NCBI GenBank assembly: GCA_009783295.1
Contig: WRHK01000007.1
Coordinates: forward strand, 19,825 to 83,824
DNA length: 64,000 nucleotides
From: Promicromonosporaceae bacterium
GTDB lineage: Bacteria > Actinomycetota > Actinomycetes > Actinomycetales > Cellulomonadaceae
Reading direction: 5' to 3'
Position numbers and translations under genes: made by a program. The notes under the pieces are model-generated. The model did no database searches. It was given only the letters and a program-made list of their open reading frames with translations, and was not told the DNA's origin. Of the stretch, positions 10,234 through 19,670 are shown in pieces (the first letter of the stretch is position 1; each line of letters opens with the position of its first letter).

Positions 10234-11501
10234 GACCGCTGCTCGCGCGCCTCGGCACCGGCACGACGACGGCGCTCGCCGTCGTGGGCCGGGCGTCGTC
10301 GCGCGCCAGGGCGGTGGTGGCCGCGCGCGCCGGCCGGGCGTGGGCGCCCGTGGGCGCGGTGGTGAGCCCGTACGGCGTGGCCGCCGTCGTGGTGGCTGCC
10401 GCCGCGTGGGTGGCCGGGCTGGCGCTCGCGTGGGAGGAGCTGCTGGTGGTCGCCGTGCTGCTCACGGTGACGCTGCTGGCGGCGGTCGTGTTCGTGCTGG
10501 GCCGCTTCCGCTACACCGTCGACCTCGACCTGGCCACGAGCCGCGTCACGGTGGGCGACCGCGCGGTGGGCCGCCTGGGCGTGCGCAACGAGTCGGCCCG
10601 CGCGCTGCTGCCGTCGGTCATGGAGGTGCCCGTGGGCCAGGGTGCGGCCGCGTTCCCGGTGCCGCGTCTGCGGCCGGGGGCGCAGCACGAGGAGGTGTTC
10701 ACCATCCCGACGCGCAAGCGGGCGGTCATCTCGGTGGGCCCCGTGCGCTCCGTGCGTGCCGACCCGCTCGGTCTGCTGCGCCGCTCGGTCACGTGGACGG
10801 AGCCGCAGGAGCTGTTCGTGCACCCGGTGGTCAAGTCGCTCGCCGGGTCCTCGACGGGGTTCCTCAAGGACCTCGAGGGCCGCGTCACGCAGGACATCTC
10901 CAACAGCGACGTGTCGTTCCACGCGCTGCGCGACTACGTGCCCGGCGACGACCGCCGCCACATCCACTGGAAGACCACGGCCCGCACGGGCCAGCTCATG
11001 GTGCGCCAGTTCGAGGAGACGCGGCGCTCCCACCTGGCCGTGCTGCTCTCGACCCGCCTGGAGGACTACGCGTCCGACGACGAGTTCGAGCTCGCCGTGA
11101 GCGTCTGCGGGTCCCTGGGCCTGCAGGCCATCAAGGAGGACCGCGGCGTGACCGTGCTGGTGAACAGCGGCTCGCTGCGCGGCGACCACCGCACGCGTCT
11201 GCTCGACGACCTCGCCCGCGTCCAGCTCGCGCCCGCGCGCACGCGCCTGTCCGACGTCGCGCGCGCCGCCTCGCACAGCGTCGCCGACGCGTCGGTGGTC
11301 GCGTTCGTGGTGGGCAGCGCCGTCAAGCCCGCCGACCTGCGGGCCGCCTCGGCCCGCCTGCCGCAGGACGTCTCGGTCATGGCGCTCCAGTGCGCGCCCG
11401 GCGCGACCATGACGCGCAACACCATCGCGGAGCTCACCGTGCTCACCCTGGGCAGCCTCGGCGAGCTGCCCCTGGCCATGCGGAGGCTGAGCGACGGATG
11501 A
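10230..11501 (+). CDS. DUF58 domain membrane protein
   Basis: 423 aa. Two hydrophobic segments near residues 45-92 anchor it, followed by a beta-rich region and the DUF58 core. The signature YVPGDDRRHIHWKTTAR lies near residue 235 and is followed by a vWA-like fold. DUF58 proteins almost always sit next to MoxR ATPases and are thought to be scaffolds or substrates of MoxR; molecular function is unproven. 4-bp overlap with moxR and with the next gene. Confidence 0.88.
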   Translation: MRPLLARLGTGTTTALAVVGRASSRARAVVAARAGRAWAPVGAVVSPYGVAAVVVAAAAWVAGLALAWEELLVVAVLLTVTLLAAVVFVLGRFRYTVDLDLATSRVTVGDRAVGRLGVRNESARALLPSVMEVPVGQGAAAFPVPRLRPGAQHEEVFTIPTRKRAVISVGPVRSVRADPLGLLRRSVTWTEPQELFVHPVVKSLAGSSTGFLKDLEGRVTQDISNSDVSFHALRDYVPGDDRRHIHWKTTARTGQLMVRQFEETRRSHLAVLLSTRLEDYASDDEFELAVSVCGSLGLQAIKEDRGVTVLVNSGSLRGDHRTRLLDDLARVQLAPARTRLSDVARAASHSVADASVVAFVVGSAVKPADLRAASARLPQDVSVMALQCAPGATMTRNTIAELTVLTLGSLGELPLAMRRLSDG

Positions 11502-13972
11502 GCGCCACCACCGAGACCTCGGGCGCGTCGGGCACCACGCGCGGCTCGCGCCGTGTGCGCGGCGTCTCCGGCGCGACGACGACCGGCGGCCTGTCGACGC
11601 GTTCCGGCAGCCGTGCCTCCGAGGCGCCCCCGCGAGCGGCCCGGCCCGCGGGCCTGGTCGACGGCGTCGTCATGCTCGTGCTGCTGGCCGCGGTGGCCGC
11701 CGCCTTCTCCCCGGTGTGGGGCTCGACGGGCTGGGTGCGCCCGACGGCGGGCGGCGCCCTGCTGGGCCTGCTGGTCGCGTGGCTGTGCGCCTGGCGTCGC
11801 TGGCCCACCCTCGTGACCGCCCTGGCGACGGTGGTCGCCTACCTCGTCGCGGGCGCGGGGATCGCGCTGCCGTCGACGGCGGCGAGCGGCGTGCTGCCCA
11901 CGCTCGACTCGGTCCGCGGGCTCGCGGTCGGGGCGGTGCACGGGTGGAAGGAGTTCGTCACCACCTCGCCGCCGCTGCACTCGTTCCCCGACCTGGCCGT
12001 CGTGCCCTTCCTCACGCTGTACCTCACCGCCGTGGTGGCGGGGACCATCGCGTGGCGGGCCAGGCTGGCCGCGTGGGCGCTGGTGCCGGTCGCGGCCGGC
12101 CTGGTCGGCGCGAACCTGCTGGGCACCAAGGAGGGCGCCTGGCCCGTCGAGCAGGGGCTCGCGATCGGCGTCGTCGGGCTGCTGTGGGGGGCGCTGCGCG
12201 TCATCGAGCAGCGCGTGGGGAGGCACACCGTCACCACGGAGGCCTCCCGGCAGGCGTCGCGGCGGTTGCGCTGGTACCGGTTCCGCACGGGCGCCACGAT
12301 CCTGGGCCTCGGTGCCATCGCGGCCGCGCTGGCCGCGCCCGCGCTCGCCCCGGCGCACGACCGCGCCACGCTGCGCGACGTCGTGGTGCCGCCGCTGGAC
12401 GTGCACCCCTACGTCAGCCCGCTCACCGCGTTCCGCAAGTACGCCAAGGACGACCGCAAGACGGAGCTGCTGACCATCGACGGGCTGCCCGCGGGGCAGC
12501 GCGTGCGGCTCGCCGCGCTCGACGCGTACGACGGCGTGGTCTACGACGCCTCGGGCGAGGGCGACGGCGGGGGTGTGTTCCATCGCGCGGGTGACGACAT
12601 CACGGCGTCGGGCGGGGGCCCGGCCGGCGGCACCGCCACGCAGGTGGACGTCCACGTGCTCGGCTACTCCGGCCCGTGGATCCCCGAGGCCGGGGCGCTG
12701 ACGGGCATCACCTGGACCGGCACCCGCGCGGCGCAGCTGCTCGACGACACCTACTACGACGCGCTCACCCGCACCGCCCTGACCACGGGCGGCCTGCAGT
12801 CCGGCGACTCCTACCGGCTCGACACCGACCTGGTGAAGCAGCCCACCGAGGCCCAGCTCAAGGCGGGCACGATCCTCACGGACACGCAGCTGCCGCCCAT
12901 CGACGACCACGTGATGCCGACGTCGGCCGCGGCCAAGGCGACGCAGTTCATGGGCGACGCCACCGACCCGGTCAAGCGGCTCTTCGCGCTGCGCGACGGG
13001 CTGGTCGCCTCCGGCGTGTTCTCCAGCGGGCTCGAGAACCAGGCGCCGTCGCGCCCTGGCCACTCGGCCGAGCGCATCGACACGCTGCTCGCGGGGGACT
13101 CGATGGTGGGCGACGACGAGCAGTTCGCCGTCGCGCTCGCGCTCATGGCGCGGCAGGCCGGCATCCCCGCCCGCGTGGCGATGGGCTTCTACGTCGACCC
13201 CAAGAAGGACACCCGCAAGGACGGCCAGCCCTGGACCGTGGTGGGCGGCGACGTGCACGCCTGGGTGGAGGTGCCGTTCCAGGGCTACGGCTGGGTGCCG
13301 ATCGACGCCGTGCCCGACGAGGACAACAAGATCCAGCCCGAGCCCAAGAGCCAGCAGGTGCCCAAGCCGCCCGTGCTCCAGGACCCGCAGCCGCCGCAGG
13401 AGCCGGCGGACGACGTGCCCGGGAACGTCAAGGACGACAAGAGCCAGAAGCAGCAGGCGAAGGGCTTCGACTGGGGTTTCGCGGGGGTCATCGCCGCGAG
13501 CGTCGGCATCCCGCTGGTGCTCGTTCTCGGGCCCGTCGCCCTGGTGCTGGGCCTGAAGTCGCGGCGGCGCCTGCACCGGCGCCGGGCGCCGCGCCCCTCG
13601 GACCGCATGTCCGGCGGCTGGCGCGAGGTGCTCGACACCGCCCGCGACCTCGGCGCCACCGTGCCGCCCGGCGCCACGCGGCGCGAGAGCGCGCACGCGC
13701 TCGCCCAGGAGCTCGAGGCGCCCGCGACGCTCGCGCTCGCCTACCGCGCCGACGCCTCGGTGTTCGGTGCGTCCGAGCCGAGCGACGCCGACGTGGACGA
13801 GTACTGGGCCGACGTCGACGCCTACCTCGACGGGGTCAAGGCCGGGATCGGGCGCCGCCGCCGCCTCCGGGTCGCACTGTCGCTGCGCTCGTTGCGCGGC
13901 GAGCACGGCAGGGCCGCGCTGCGGGCGCTGTTCCGGCGCCCGCCCGCCGCGGGCGCGGGAGGTGCGCGATGA
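11498..13972 (+). CDS. Transglutaminase-fold membrane protein lacking the catalytic Cys
   Basis: 824 aa. A disordered Ser/Thr-rich N-terminus is followed by about six membrane helices (residues 50-290), an extracytoplasmic region with a transglutaminase-like domain (about 480-610), another helix near 665-690 and a cytoplasmic C-terminal domain. TgpA-type proteins accompany MoxR and DUF58. The expected catalytic Cys is replaced: the helix reads GDDEQFAVALALMARQAG (residues 538-555), with Asp at the Cys position (540). The His (DVHAWVE, 587) and Asp (PIDAVP, 603) are kept. It may therefore act as a structural or peptide-binding module rather than an enzyme (inference). Confidence 0.85.
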   Translation: MSATTETSGASGTTRGSRRVRGVSGATTTGGLSTRSGSRASEAPPRAARPAGLVDGVVMLVLLAAVAAAFSPVWGSTGWVRPTAGGALLGLLVAWLCAWRRWPTLVTALATVVAYLVAGAGIALPSTAASGVLPTLDSVRGLAVGAVHGWKEFVTTSPPLHSFPDLAVVPFLTLYLTAVVAGTIAWRARLAAWALVPVAAGLVGANLLGTKEGAWPVEQGLAIGVVGLLWGALRVIEQRVGRHTVTTEASRQASRRLRWYRFRTGATILGLGAIAAALAAPALAPAHDRATLRDVVVPPLDVHPYVSPLTAFRKYAKDDRKTELLTIDGLPAGQRVRLAALDAYDGVVYDASGEGDGGGVFHRAGDDITASGGGPAGGTATQVDVHVLGYSGPWIPEAGALTGITWTGTRAAQLLDDTYYDALTRTALTTGGLQSGDSYRLDTDLVKQPTEAQLKAGTILTDTQLPPIDDHVMPTSAAAKATQFMGDATDPVKRLFALRDGLVASGVFSSGLENQAPSRPGHSAERIDTLLAGDSMVGDDEQFAVALALMARQAGIPARVAMGFYVDPKKDTRKDGQPWTVVGGDVHAWVEVPFQGYGWVPIDAVPDEDNKIQPEPKSQQVPKPPVLQDPQPPQEPADDVPGNVKDDKSQKQQAKGFDWGFAGVIAASVGIPLVLVLGPVALVLGLKSRRRLHRRRAPRPSDRMSGGWREVLDTARDLGATVPPGATRRESAHALAQELEAPATLALAYRADASVFGASEPSDADVDEYWADVDAYLDGVKAGIGRRRRLRVALSLRSLRGEHGRAALRALFRRPPAAGAGGAR

Positions 13973-14850
13973 GCGGCGCGTGCGTCGAGTGCGGCACGCA
14001 GCTCGACGACGAGCGCCCGTTCTGCCCCGTGTGCGGGGCGGCACGCGTGAGCGTCCAGCCCGTCGCGGGCGCGACGACGGAGCCCGAGCAGCTGGCCCGG
14101 ACCCGGGCCGAGCTGCCGGTCGCGCGCGTCCAGGCGCCACCGAGGCGGCGCGGGCTGCTTGCTCGGATCCTCGGGCGCCGCGAGCGGCCGCTGCCGAGCT
14201 TCCCCGTGCAGGGCGGTCCGGCGCCGGCGATGCCGGTGGCGCCCGCCGCGGTGCCGGCACCGGTCGCGGCGCGGCCCGCCGACCCGTGGGCGTTCCCGGC
14301 CGCGCCGGCCTCGACGGGGCTCATCACCGGCGTGCCCGGCGCGACGCCGGCCCTCGCGGAGGACGTCGTGGCCCCCGTCGCGTTCGAGGCGACGGCGGCC
14401 GCAGCCCCGGGAACGCCTGACGTCGCCCCAGAGCCCGCCGAGGAGGGCTGGGACGAGACCCGCCTCTCCGCCCCGGAGGACCGCGCGCGCCTGGCCGCGG
14501 CCCCCGCCCGCCCCGTCGCGCTGGTGCTGCCGGACGGGACGTCGTTCGTGGTGGGCGGTCCCACGCTGGTGGGGCGCGACCCGCAGGCCGCCGAGCCCGG
14601 GTGGGCGCTGCTGCCGGTGCGCGACCCGAAGCGGTCGGTGTCCAAGACGCACGCGGCCCTCGACGTGGACGGCGGCGGCCTGTGGGTCACCGACCGCGGG
14701 TCCACGAACGGCACCGTGGTGTCCGAGCCGGGGCGGCCTCCCCGGGTGGTCGAGCGCGGGGCGCGTGCCCGCGTGCCCGTCGGTGCGGCGCTGCACCTGG
14801 GTGAGCTGAGGTTCGCCGTCCGCGAGGCGGCACGGGAGGGGGGCGCGTGA
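13969..14850 (+). CDS. Zinc-ribbon and FHA domain protein
   Basis: 293 aa. The N-terminus is a double-CxxC zinc ribbon (CVECGTQLDDERPFCPVCG). A long Pro/Ala-rich linker follows, then a forkhead-associated domain at about residues 185-285 with LVGRDP and GSTNGT landmarks; FHA domains bind phosphothreonine peptides. The likely partners are proteins phosphorylated by the kinase at 17143-18699 in the same operon. 4-bp overlaps on both sides. Confidence 0.85.
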   Translation: MSGACVECGTQLDDERPFCPVCGAARVSVQPVAGATTEPEQLARTRAELPVARVQAPPRRRGLLARILGRRERPLPSFPVQGGPAPAMPVAPAAVPAPVAARPADPWAFPAAPASTGLITGVPGATPALAEDVVAPVAFEATAAAAPGTPDVAPEPAEEGWDETRLSAPEDRARLAAAPARPVALVLPDGTSFVVGGPTLVGRDPQAAEPGWALLPVRDPKRSVSKTHAALDVDGGGLWVTDRGSTNGTVVSEPGRPPRVVERGARARVPVGAALHLGELRFAVREAAREGGA

Positions 14851-15674
14851 GCGAGAGGTCGGAGCAGAGCGGCGTGGTCCTGTCGTGGGGCGCGGCCAGC
14901 GACGTCGGGCGGCGTCGGGCGCTCAACGAGGACCGGTACGTGGCGCAGCCGCCCGTGTTCGCCGTCGCCGACGGCATGGGCGGGCAGGACGCGGGCGAGG
15001 TCGCGAGCGCCGTCGCGGTGAGCGCGCTCGCCACGCTCGTGGACCTGGACACGGTGGGCCGCGCGGAGGTCGAGACGGTGCTCGCCGTCGCGCACGACCA
15101 GGTGCGGCTCATCGAGACGCAGCCCGGCCGGGGCGCGGGGACCACGGTGACGGGGGCCGTCGTCGCGCGGGGTCCGCACGGGCCGGAGTGGCTGGTGGTC
15201 AACCTGGGCGACTCGCGCACGTACCTGCGGTCGGAAGGGCGGCTCGAGCGCATCACCGTGGACCACTCAGAGGTGCAGGAGCTGGTCGACGCCGGGTACA
15301 TCACGCGTGCGCAGGCGCGCACGCACCCGCGGCGGCACGTGATCACGCGTGCGCTGGGTGCGTCCGAGACGCCACAGGCCGACTGGTGGTCGCTGCCGGT
15401 GGAGCCGCGCGACCGCCTGCTGGTGTGCTCCGACGGCCTGACCAGCGAGGTCGACGACGACGACATCGCCCGCGTGCTGCGCGAGCAGACCGACCCGCAG
15501 GCGGCCGCCGAGGAGCTCGTCCGGGCCGCCCTCGCGGCCGGGGGCAGGGATAACATCACGGTCGTCGTCGTGGACGCGCTCGAGGTCCGGACCGGTGAGG
15601 ACGCCGTCGGCCACGACTGCGACGAGGACACCAGGCCGCGCCAGGCGGGCGCCGCGGCGGGCGGTCCGCGATGA
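14847..15674 (+). CDS. PP2C-family protein serine/threonine phosphatase
   Basis: 275 aa, single-domain PPM/PP2C phosphatase without a membrane anchor. Metal-binding motifs are intact: LNEDRY, VADGMGGQDAGE, NLGDSRTYL, CSDGLTSEVDDDDI and GGRDNITVVVV. It should reverse phosphorylation by the operon's kinase, making a writer/eraser/reader set with the FHA proteins. GTG start overlapping the previous stop. Confidence 0.93.
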   Translation: MSERSEQSGVVLSWGAASDVGRRRALNEDRYVAQPPVFAVADGMGGQDAGEVASAVAVSALATLVDLDTVGRAEVETVLAVAHDQVRLIETQPGRGAGTTVTGAVVARGPHGPEWLVVNLGDSRTYLRSEGRLERITVDHSEVQELVDAGYITRAQARTHPRRHVITRALGASETPQADWWSLPVEPRDRLLVCSDGLTSEVDDDDIARVLREQTDPQAAAEELVRAALAAGGRDNITVVVVDALEVRTGEDAVGHDCDEDTRPRQAGAAAGGPR

Positions 15675-17146
15675 CCGAGCACCTGCCGAGCGCGAGGGGG
15701 ACCAGGGGCATGACGCTGCGCTACGCATCCGGGACGGGGGTGGGCCTCGCCCGCGGCGACGTCGTGGTGATGCTGCCGTCCGCGCCGGAGCCCGGGGTGG
15801 TGGGCCGCCTGTGGGAGGCGCTCGACCCCGCCGACGGCGCCGAGCCGGGCGTGCTGGACGCGCTGGGCGTGCTCACCTCCGACGCCGGCGCGGCACTGAC
15901 CAAGCTGCCGCCCTTCGCGCTGGTCGCGGTGCGGTCCGGCCAGGTGCACGCGCTGGTGCGCGGCGCCTGCGCGGTCGTGGTCGAGACGGCGGAGGGCCTG
16001 GCCGTGACGATCGACGGCTCCGGCGTCTCGACGTGGTCGGAGCGCCTGGTGCCCGACGTCGTGGGCCTCGCGGTGCGCATCGACGGCGAGCGCGAGCTGC
16101 TGGCCGTGGGCGGTACGTGGCCGCTGGAGTCGGGCGTGGTCGCCGCGAGCGCGCTGGGCCTGCGCCTGACGCGCGCGGTCCCGGCTGCGGTCGTCCCGCC
16201 GGCGCCCGTCTCCGCGGTCCCGCCACCCCCGCCGGCCCCGGCCCCGGCCCCGGCCCCGGCCCCCACCCCGGCCCAGACCCGCGAGAGAGAGCCCGAGCCC
16301 CGCGAGATGGAGCCCGCTCGGCGCGAGATAGAGCCCACACCCGCCGCCCCCGACGAGACCTACGGCCACCTCTGGGGCTCCACGGTGCTGCGCGGCGTCG
16401 AGGACGCCGCCGTCCGCGTCGACGACGAGGACGACGAGCCGGCCCCGGCGCCCCCGGAGCCCGCACCGACCCTGATCGCGGGCGTGCCCACCTGGACCGC
16501 CCAGGCGCCGGTCCCGGAGCAGACGATGCCGCCCGAGCAGACGGGCGTCGGCGTTCCGGCCGAGCCGCCCCAGGGCGACGACCTCGACCACGACGGCGAC
16601 ACCGTGCTCACCTCGGCGCTCGCCGACCTGCGCTCGGCAGCCGCGGCGGTCGACGTCGAGCAGCAGAGCGCCCCGCGCGGCCCGCGGATCCTCGCTCGCA
16701 CGTGCCCGCAGGGCCACGTGAACTCCCCGAACCGGGACGCGTGCCGGGTCTGCGGGCAGCCCCTCGAGGCGGACGCCGCGCTCGCCGATCGCCCCGTGCT
16801 GGGCCGCATGCGCGTCGCGACCAACGGCCAGGCGGGGCACGACGTCGACCTCGACCGGCCGGTCGTCGTCGGGCGGCGTCCCCGCGCGCCTCGCACGGAC
16901 GGCACCGACGCGCGCCTTGTCACGGTGGAGAGCCCCAGCCAGGACATCTCGCGCTCGCACGTGGAGGTGCGCCTGGACGGATGGCACGTGCTGGTGGCCG
17001 ACCTCGCCACCACGAACGGCACGATGCTGTTGCGGGCGGGCCAGCCGCCGCTGCGCCTGCACCCGAACGAGGGCGTGCTGGTGGTCGACGGCGACGTCGT
17101 CGACCTGGGCGACGGCGTCACGCTGAGCTTCGAGGGGGTCTGGTGA
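15671..17146 (+). CDS. FHA domain protein with internal zinc ribbon and proline-rich linker
   Basis: 491 aa. Residues about 20-170 form an alpha/beta region of unknown family resembling the N-terminus of FHA proteins in actinobacterial secretion clusters. A Pro/Ala-rich linker (about 175-230) contains a 6-bp tandem DNA repeat. A zinc ribbon (CPQGHVNSPNRDACRVCG) lies near 345 and an FHA domain fills about 375-490 (VGRRPR, SRSHVEV, TTNGTM). The ATG at 15671 overlaps the phosphatase stop; an ATG at 15710 is an alternative start. It probably binds phosphorylated partners in the secretion machine. Confidence 0.82.
   Translation: MTEHLPSARGTRGMTLRYASGTGVGLARGDVVVMLPSAPEPGVVGRLWEALDPADGAEPGVLDALGVLTSDAGAALTKLPPFALVAVRSGQVHALVRGACAVVVETAEGLAVTIDGSGVSTWSERLVPDVVGLAVRIDGERELLAVGGTWPLESGVVAASALGLRLTRAVPAAVVPPAPVSAVPPPPPAPAPAPAPAPTPAQTREREPEPREMEPARREIEPTPAAPDETYGHLWGSTVLRGVEDAAVRVDDEDDEPAPAPPEPAPTLIAGVPTWTAQAPVPEQTMPPEQTGVGVPAEPPQGDDLDHDGDTVLTSALADLRSAAAAVDVEQQSAPRGPRILARTCPQGHVNSPNRDACRVCGQPLEADAALADRPVLGRMRVATNGQAGHDVDLDRPVVVGRRPRAPRTDGTDARLVTVESPSQDISRSHVEVRLDGWHVLVADLATTNGTMLLRAGQPPLRLHPNEGVLVVDGDVVDLGDGVTLSFEGVW
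16233..16275 (+). repeat. GGCCCC tandem repeat coding Pro-Ala
   Basis: About six tandem copies of a 6-bp GGCCCC-type unit encode alternating Ala-Pro within the linker of the FHA protein. Copy number could vary by slippage in frame, changing only linker length. Confidence 0.7.
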
Positions 17147-18699
17147 GCAAGCGCGCGCCAGCGGCGCCCCCGAAGATCGCCGGGTTCGAGTACCGCGAGC
17201 TGGTCGGCTCCGGCGGGTTCAGCGACGTCTTCCTCTACGAGCAGCAGCGGCCCCGCCGCCGCGTGGCGGTCAAGGTGCTGCTCAGCGAGCGCACCGCCGG
17301 CCAGCGCGCGGCGTTCGACGCCGAGGCCGACCTCCTGGCCACCCTCTCGACGCACCCGTCGATCGTGACCATGTACGAGGCCGGCATCGCCGCCGACGGG
17401 CGCCCCTACCTGGCCATGGAGTACTGCCCGCGCCCCAACCTGGGCGCCCGCTACCGCACCGAGCGCCTCACGGTCGCGGAGGCGCTGCGCATCTCCGTGC
17501 AGATCGCGGGCGCCGTCGAGACGGCGCACCGCGCGGGGATCCTGCACCGCGACATCAAGCCCGCCAACATCCTGGTCACGGAGTACGGCCACCCGGTGCT
17601 CACGGACTTCGGCATCTCGTCGGCGCTCGACGACGTGCGCGCCGCCGAGGGCATGTCGATCCCGTGGTCGCCGCCGGAGTCGTTCCAGGACCCGCCCGTC
17701 TCGGGCGTCGCCACGGACGTGTGGGCGCTCGCGGCCACCACGTACACGCTGCTCAGCGGCAGGTCGCCGTTCGAGGTGCCGGGCGGCGCCAACGGCAGCG
17801 CCGAGCTGGTGGCCCGGATCGAGCGCGCCCCGCTCGCCCCGACGGGCCGCGACGACGTGCCGCCCGCCCTGGAGCGCGTGCTCGCCACGGCGATGTCGAA
17901 GCGCCCCGAGTCGCGCTACCCGTCGGTGCTGGCGTTCGCGCGCGAGCTCCAGCGCGTGCAGTCCGATCTGCAGCTTGCCGTGACGCCCATCGACCTGCTC
18001 GACGAGATCGTCCGCGCCGCCCGCGACGCCGCCCCGGACGACGACGACGCCCCGGGCACGCGCCTGCGGCCGGTCGCGTCGATCGACCCGTCGGGCGGTG
18101 CCGCCACCCGCTTCGCCCCGCGCGAGCCGATGGCCACGGGCCTCGAGGCGACGGTGCACCGGGGCGCCACCCCGCTGGCGGAGCCTGCCGACGAGGGGAC
18201 CATCCTCCGCTCGGGCCCGGCAACGACCCCGGCCGACGACGAGCGGGTCGAGGAGGGCACCCAGAACGCCGCCCGCACCGGCCTCGCCGTCGTGATCGGC
18301 GTGGTCGTGCTGGCCGTGGCCGTCGTCGTCGTGTTCTGGGCGGCCCTGCGCAACGCCGACCCCGGAACGGACAATGGCCCCGGCGACACGCCGGCAGGCG
18401 CCACCACCCAGCAGCAGCCCCAGGACAACCTCGCCTCCCTGGTCCCGCCGGTGAAGGCCCTCACGGGCACGGTGAGCGGCACGAACGCCGTCTTCACCTG
18501 GCAGGCCCCCGAGGCGAAGGCCGACGGCGACCGCTACGCGTGGGCCCAGCTGACCCTCACGGGCGACCCGCGCTACCAGGTGGTCGACGACCTCACGGTC
18601 ACGGTGCCGCTCGCCTCGGACGGCCAGACGTGCGTGCAGGTCGTGGTGGTGCGCCAGGGCCGCTTCTCGGCCAGCCCGCAGCAGGCGTGCGTCCGGTGA
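17143..18699 (+). CDS. Transmembrane serine/threonine protein kinase
   Basis: 518 aa, bacterial eukaryotic-like kinase. The Gly-rich loop GSGGFSDVF, catalytic Lys in VAVKVLL, HRDIKPANILV (near 136) and DFGIS are all present, so it should be active. One membrane helix (about residues 383-402) separates the cytoplasmic kinase and its linker from a roughly 115-aa extracytoplasmic region with an FN3-like beta pattern and two Cys. There are no PASTA repeats, so it is not a PknB orthologue. It sits in a run with a PP2C phosphatase and FHA proteins, suggesting control of the EssC-like machine encoded downstream. Confidence 0.92.
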   Translation: MSKRAPAAPPKIAGFEYRELVGSGGFSDVFLYEQQRPRRRVAVKVLLSERTAGQRAAFDAEADLLATLSTHPSIVTMYEAGIAADGRPYLAMEYCPRPNLGARYRTERLTVAEALRISVQIAGAVETAHRAGILHRDIKPANILVTEYGHPVLTDFGISSALDDVRAAEGMSIPWSPPESFQDPPVSGVATDVWALAATTYTLLSGRSPFEVPGGANGSAELVARIERAPLAPTGRDDVPPALERVLATAMSKRPESRYPSVLAFARELQRVQSDLQLAVTPIDLLDEIVRAARDAAPDDDDAPGTRLRPVASIDPSGGAATRFAPREPMATGLEATVHRGATPLAEPADEGTILRSGPATTPADDERVEEGTQNAARTGLAVVIGVVVLAVAVVVVFWAALRNADPGTDNGPGDTPAGATTQQQPQDNLASLVPPVKALTGTVSGTNAVFTWQAPEAKADGDRYAWAQLTLTGDPRYQVVDDLTVTVPLASDGQTCVQVVVVRQGRFSASPQQACVR

Positions 18700-19412
18700 C
18701 GGCCCGCCTCGCGATCGAGTTCTGCGGCGAGTGGTTCCGCCCGGACCCGGACGCCGCGCCGTTCGAGGTGGGCCGCGACGGCGACCTCGCCGTCGACGAC
18801 AACCCGTACCTGCACCGCCGGTTCCTGACGTTCGCGTTCGAGTCGGGGATCTGGTGGCTGGCCAACGTGGGCACGCTGCTGTCGGCGACGGTGAGCGACG
18901 CCGCGGGCGGCGTGCAGTCGTGGGTGTCGCCGGGCAACCGCATCCCGGTGGTGTTCCCGACGACGTCGGTGGTGTTCACCGCCGGCCCGACGACGTACGA
19001 GCTCACGGTGGTGCTCGAGGGCGCCCCGTACGCGGACGTCCGCCTGCCCCCCGACGCCGTCGCCGCGGGCACGACGACGATCGGCATGGTGCCATTCACG
19101 CTCAGCCAGCGGCAGCTCATCGTCGCCCTGGCCGAGCCGCTGCTGCGCCGCGACGGCACCAGCCTGACGCAGCTGCCGTCGTCGGCCGCCGCGGCGGAGC
19201 GGCTGGGCTGGGCGGCGACGCGGTTCAACCGCAAGCTCGACAACGTGTGCGACAAGCTCGACCGGATCGGCGTGCAGGGCCTGCGCGGCGGGCCGGGGGC
19301 GCTCGCCACGAACCGCCGGGCCCGCCTGGTCGAGTACGCGGTGGCGTCGCGCCTGGTCACGGCGGACGACCTGCCGCTGCTGGACTTGCGCGACCCGGAG
19401 GGCGGCGCATGA
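18696..19412 (+). CDS. FHA-like protein with C-terminal helical (wHTH-like) region
   Basis: 238 aa. The N-terminal 100 residues look like a divergent FHA fold (FEVGRDGDLAVDDNPYLHRR). The C-terminal half begins FTLSQRQLIVALAEPLLRR and resembles a winged helix, a combination seen in actinobacterial secretion clusters. No enzyme motif was seen. It may be an adaptor or DNA-binding phospho-sensor; which one cannot be decided from sequence alone. Confidence 0.75.
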   Translation: MTARLAIEFCGEWFRPDPDAAPFEVGRDGDLAVDDNPYLHRRFLTFAFESGIWWLANVGTLLSATVSDAAGGVQSWVSPGNRIPVVFPTTSVVFTAGPTTYELTVVLEGAPYADVRLPPDAVAAGTTTIGMVPFTLSQRQLIVALAEPLLRRDGTSLTQLPSSAAAAERLGWAATRFNRKLDNVCDKLDRIGVQGLRGGPGALATNRRARLVEYAVASRLVTADDLPLLDLRDPEGGA

Positions 19413-19654
19413 ACGTCGTCCGGGTGCTCGCCGCGTGGGTGGTGGGTCTCGCCGCGATCGCGCTCGTGGTCGTGGTGGCCGTCGGCGTGTGGCCGCACCT
19501 GGGCACGGGCCAGCTCCTGGACCCGTGGCGGGGGCTCGCGGACACGTTCGAGCAGGCGCGCACGTGGGTCGTGACGGGGGTCGCGGCCGCCGTCGGCCTC
19601 GTGGTGGGGCTGGTCCAGGTGATCGTCACCGTCCGCAGGCGCGGGCGGACGTAG
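19409..19654 (+). CDS. Small two-helix membrane protein
   Basis: 81 aa with hydrophobic segments at about residues 5-27 and 52-74 and a basic C-terminus (TVRRRGRT). Family not recognised. Its ATG overlaps the upstream stop by 4 bp, and it ends 16 bp before the EssC-like gene, suggesting a minor subunit or assembly factor of the same membrane complex (inference). Confidence 0.7.
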   Translation: MNVVRVLAAWVVGLAAIALVVVVAVGVWPHLGTGQLLDPWRGLADTFEQARTWVVTGVAAAVGLVVGLVQVIVTVRRRGRT

Positions 19655-19670
19655 GGGGAGAAGGGCACGC

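Noticed and set aside
16233..16275. GGCCCC repeats considered as a CRISPR or regulatory repeat.
   Set aside because: No spacers; the repeat is in frame and encodes an Ala-Pro linker.
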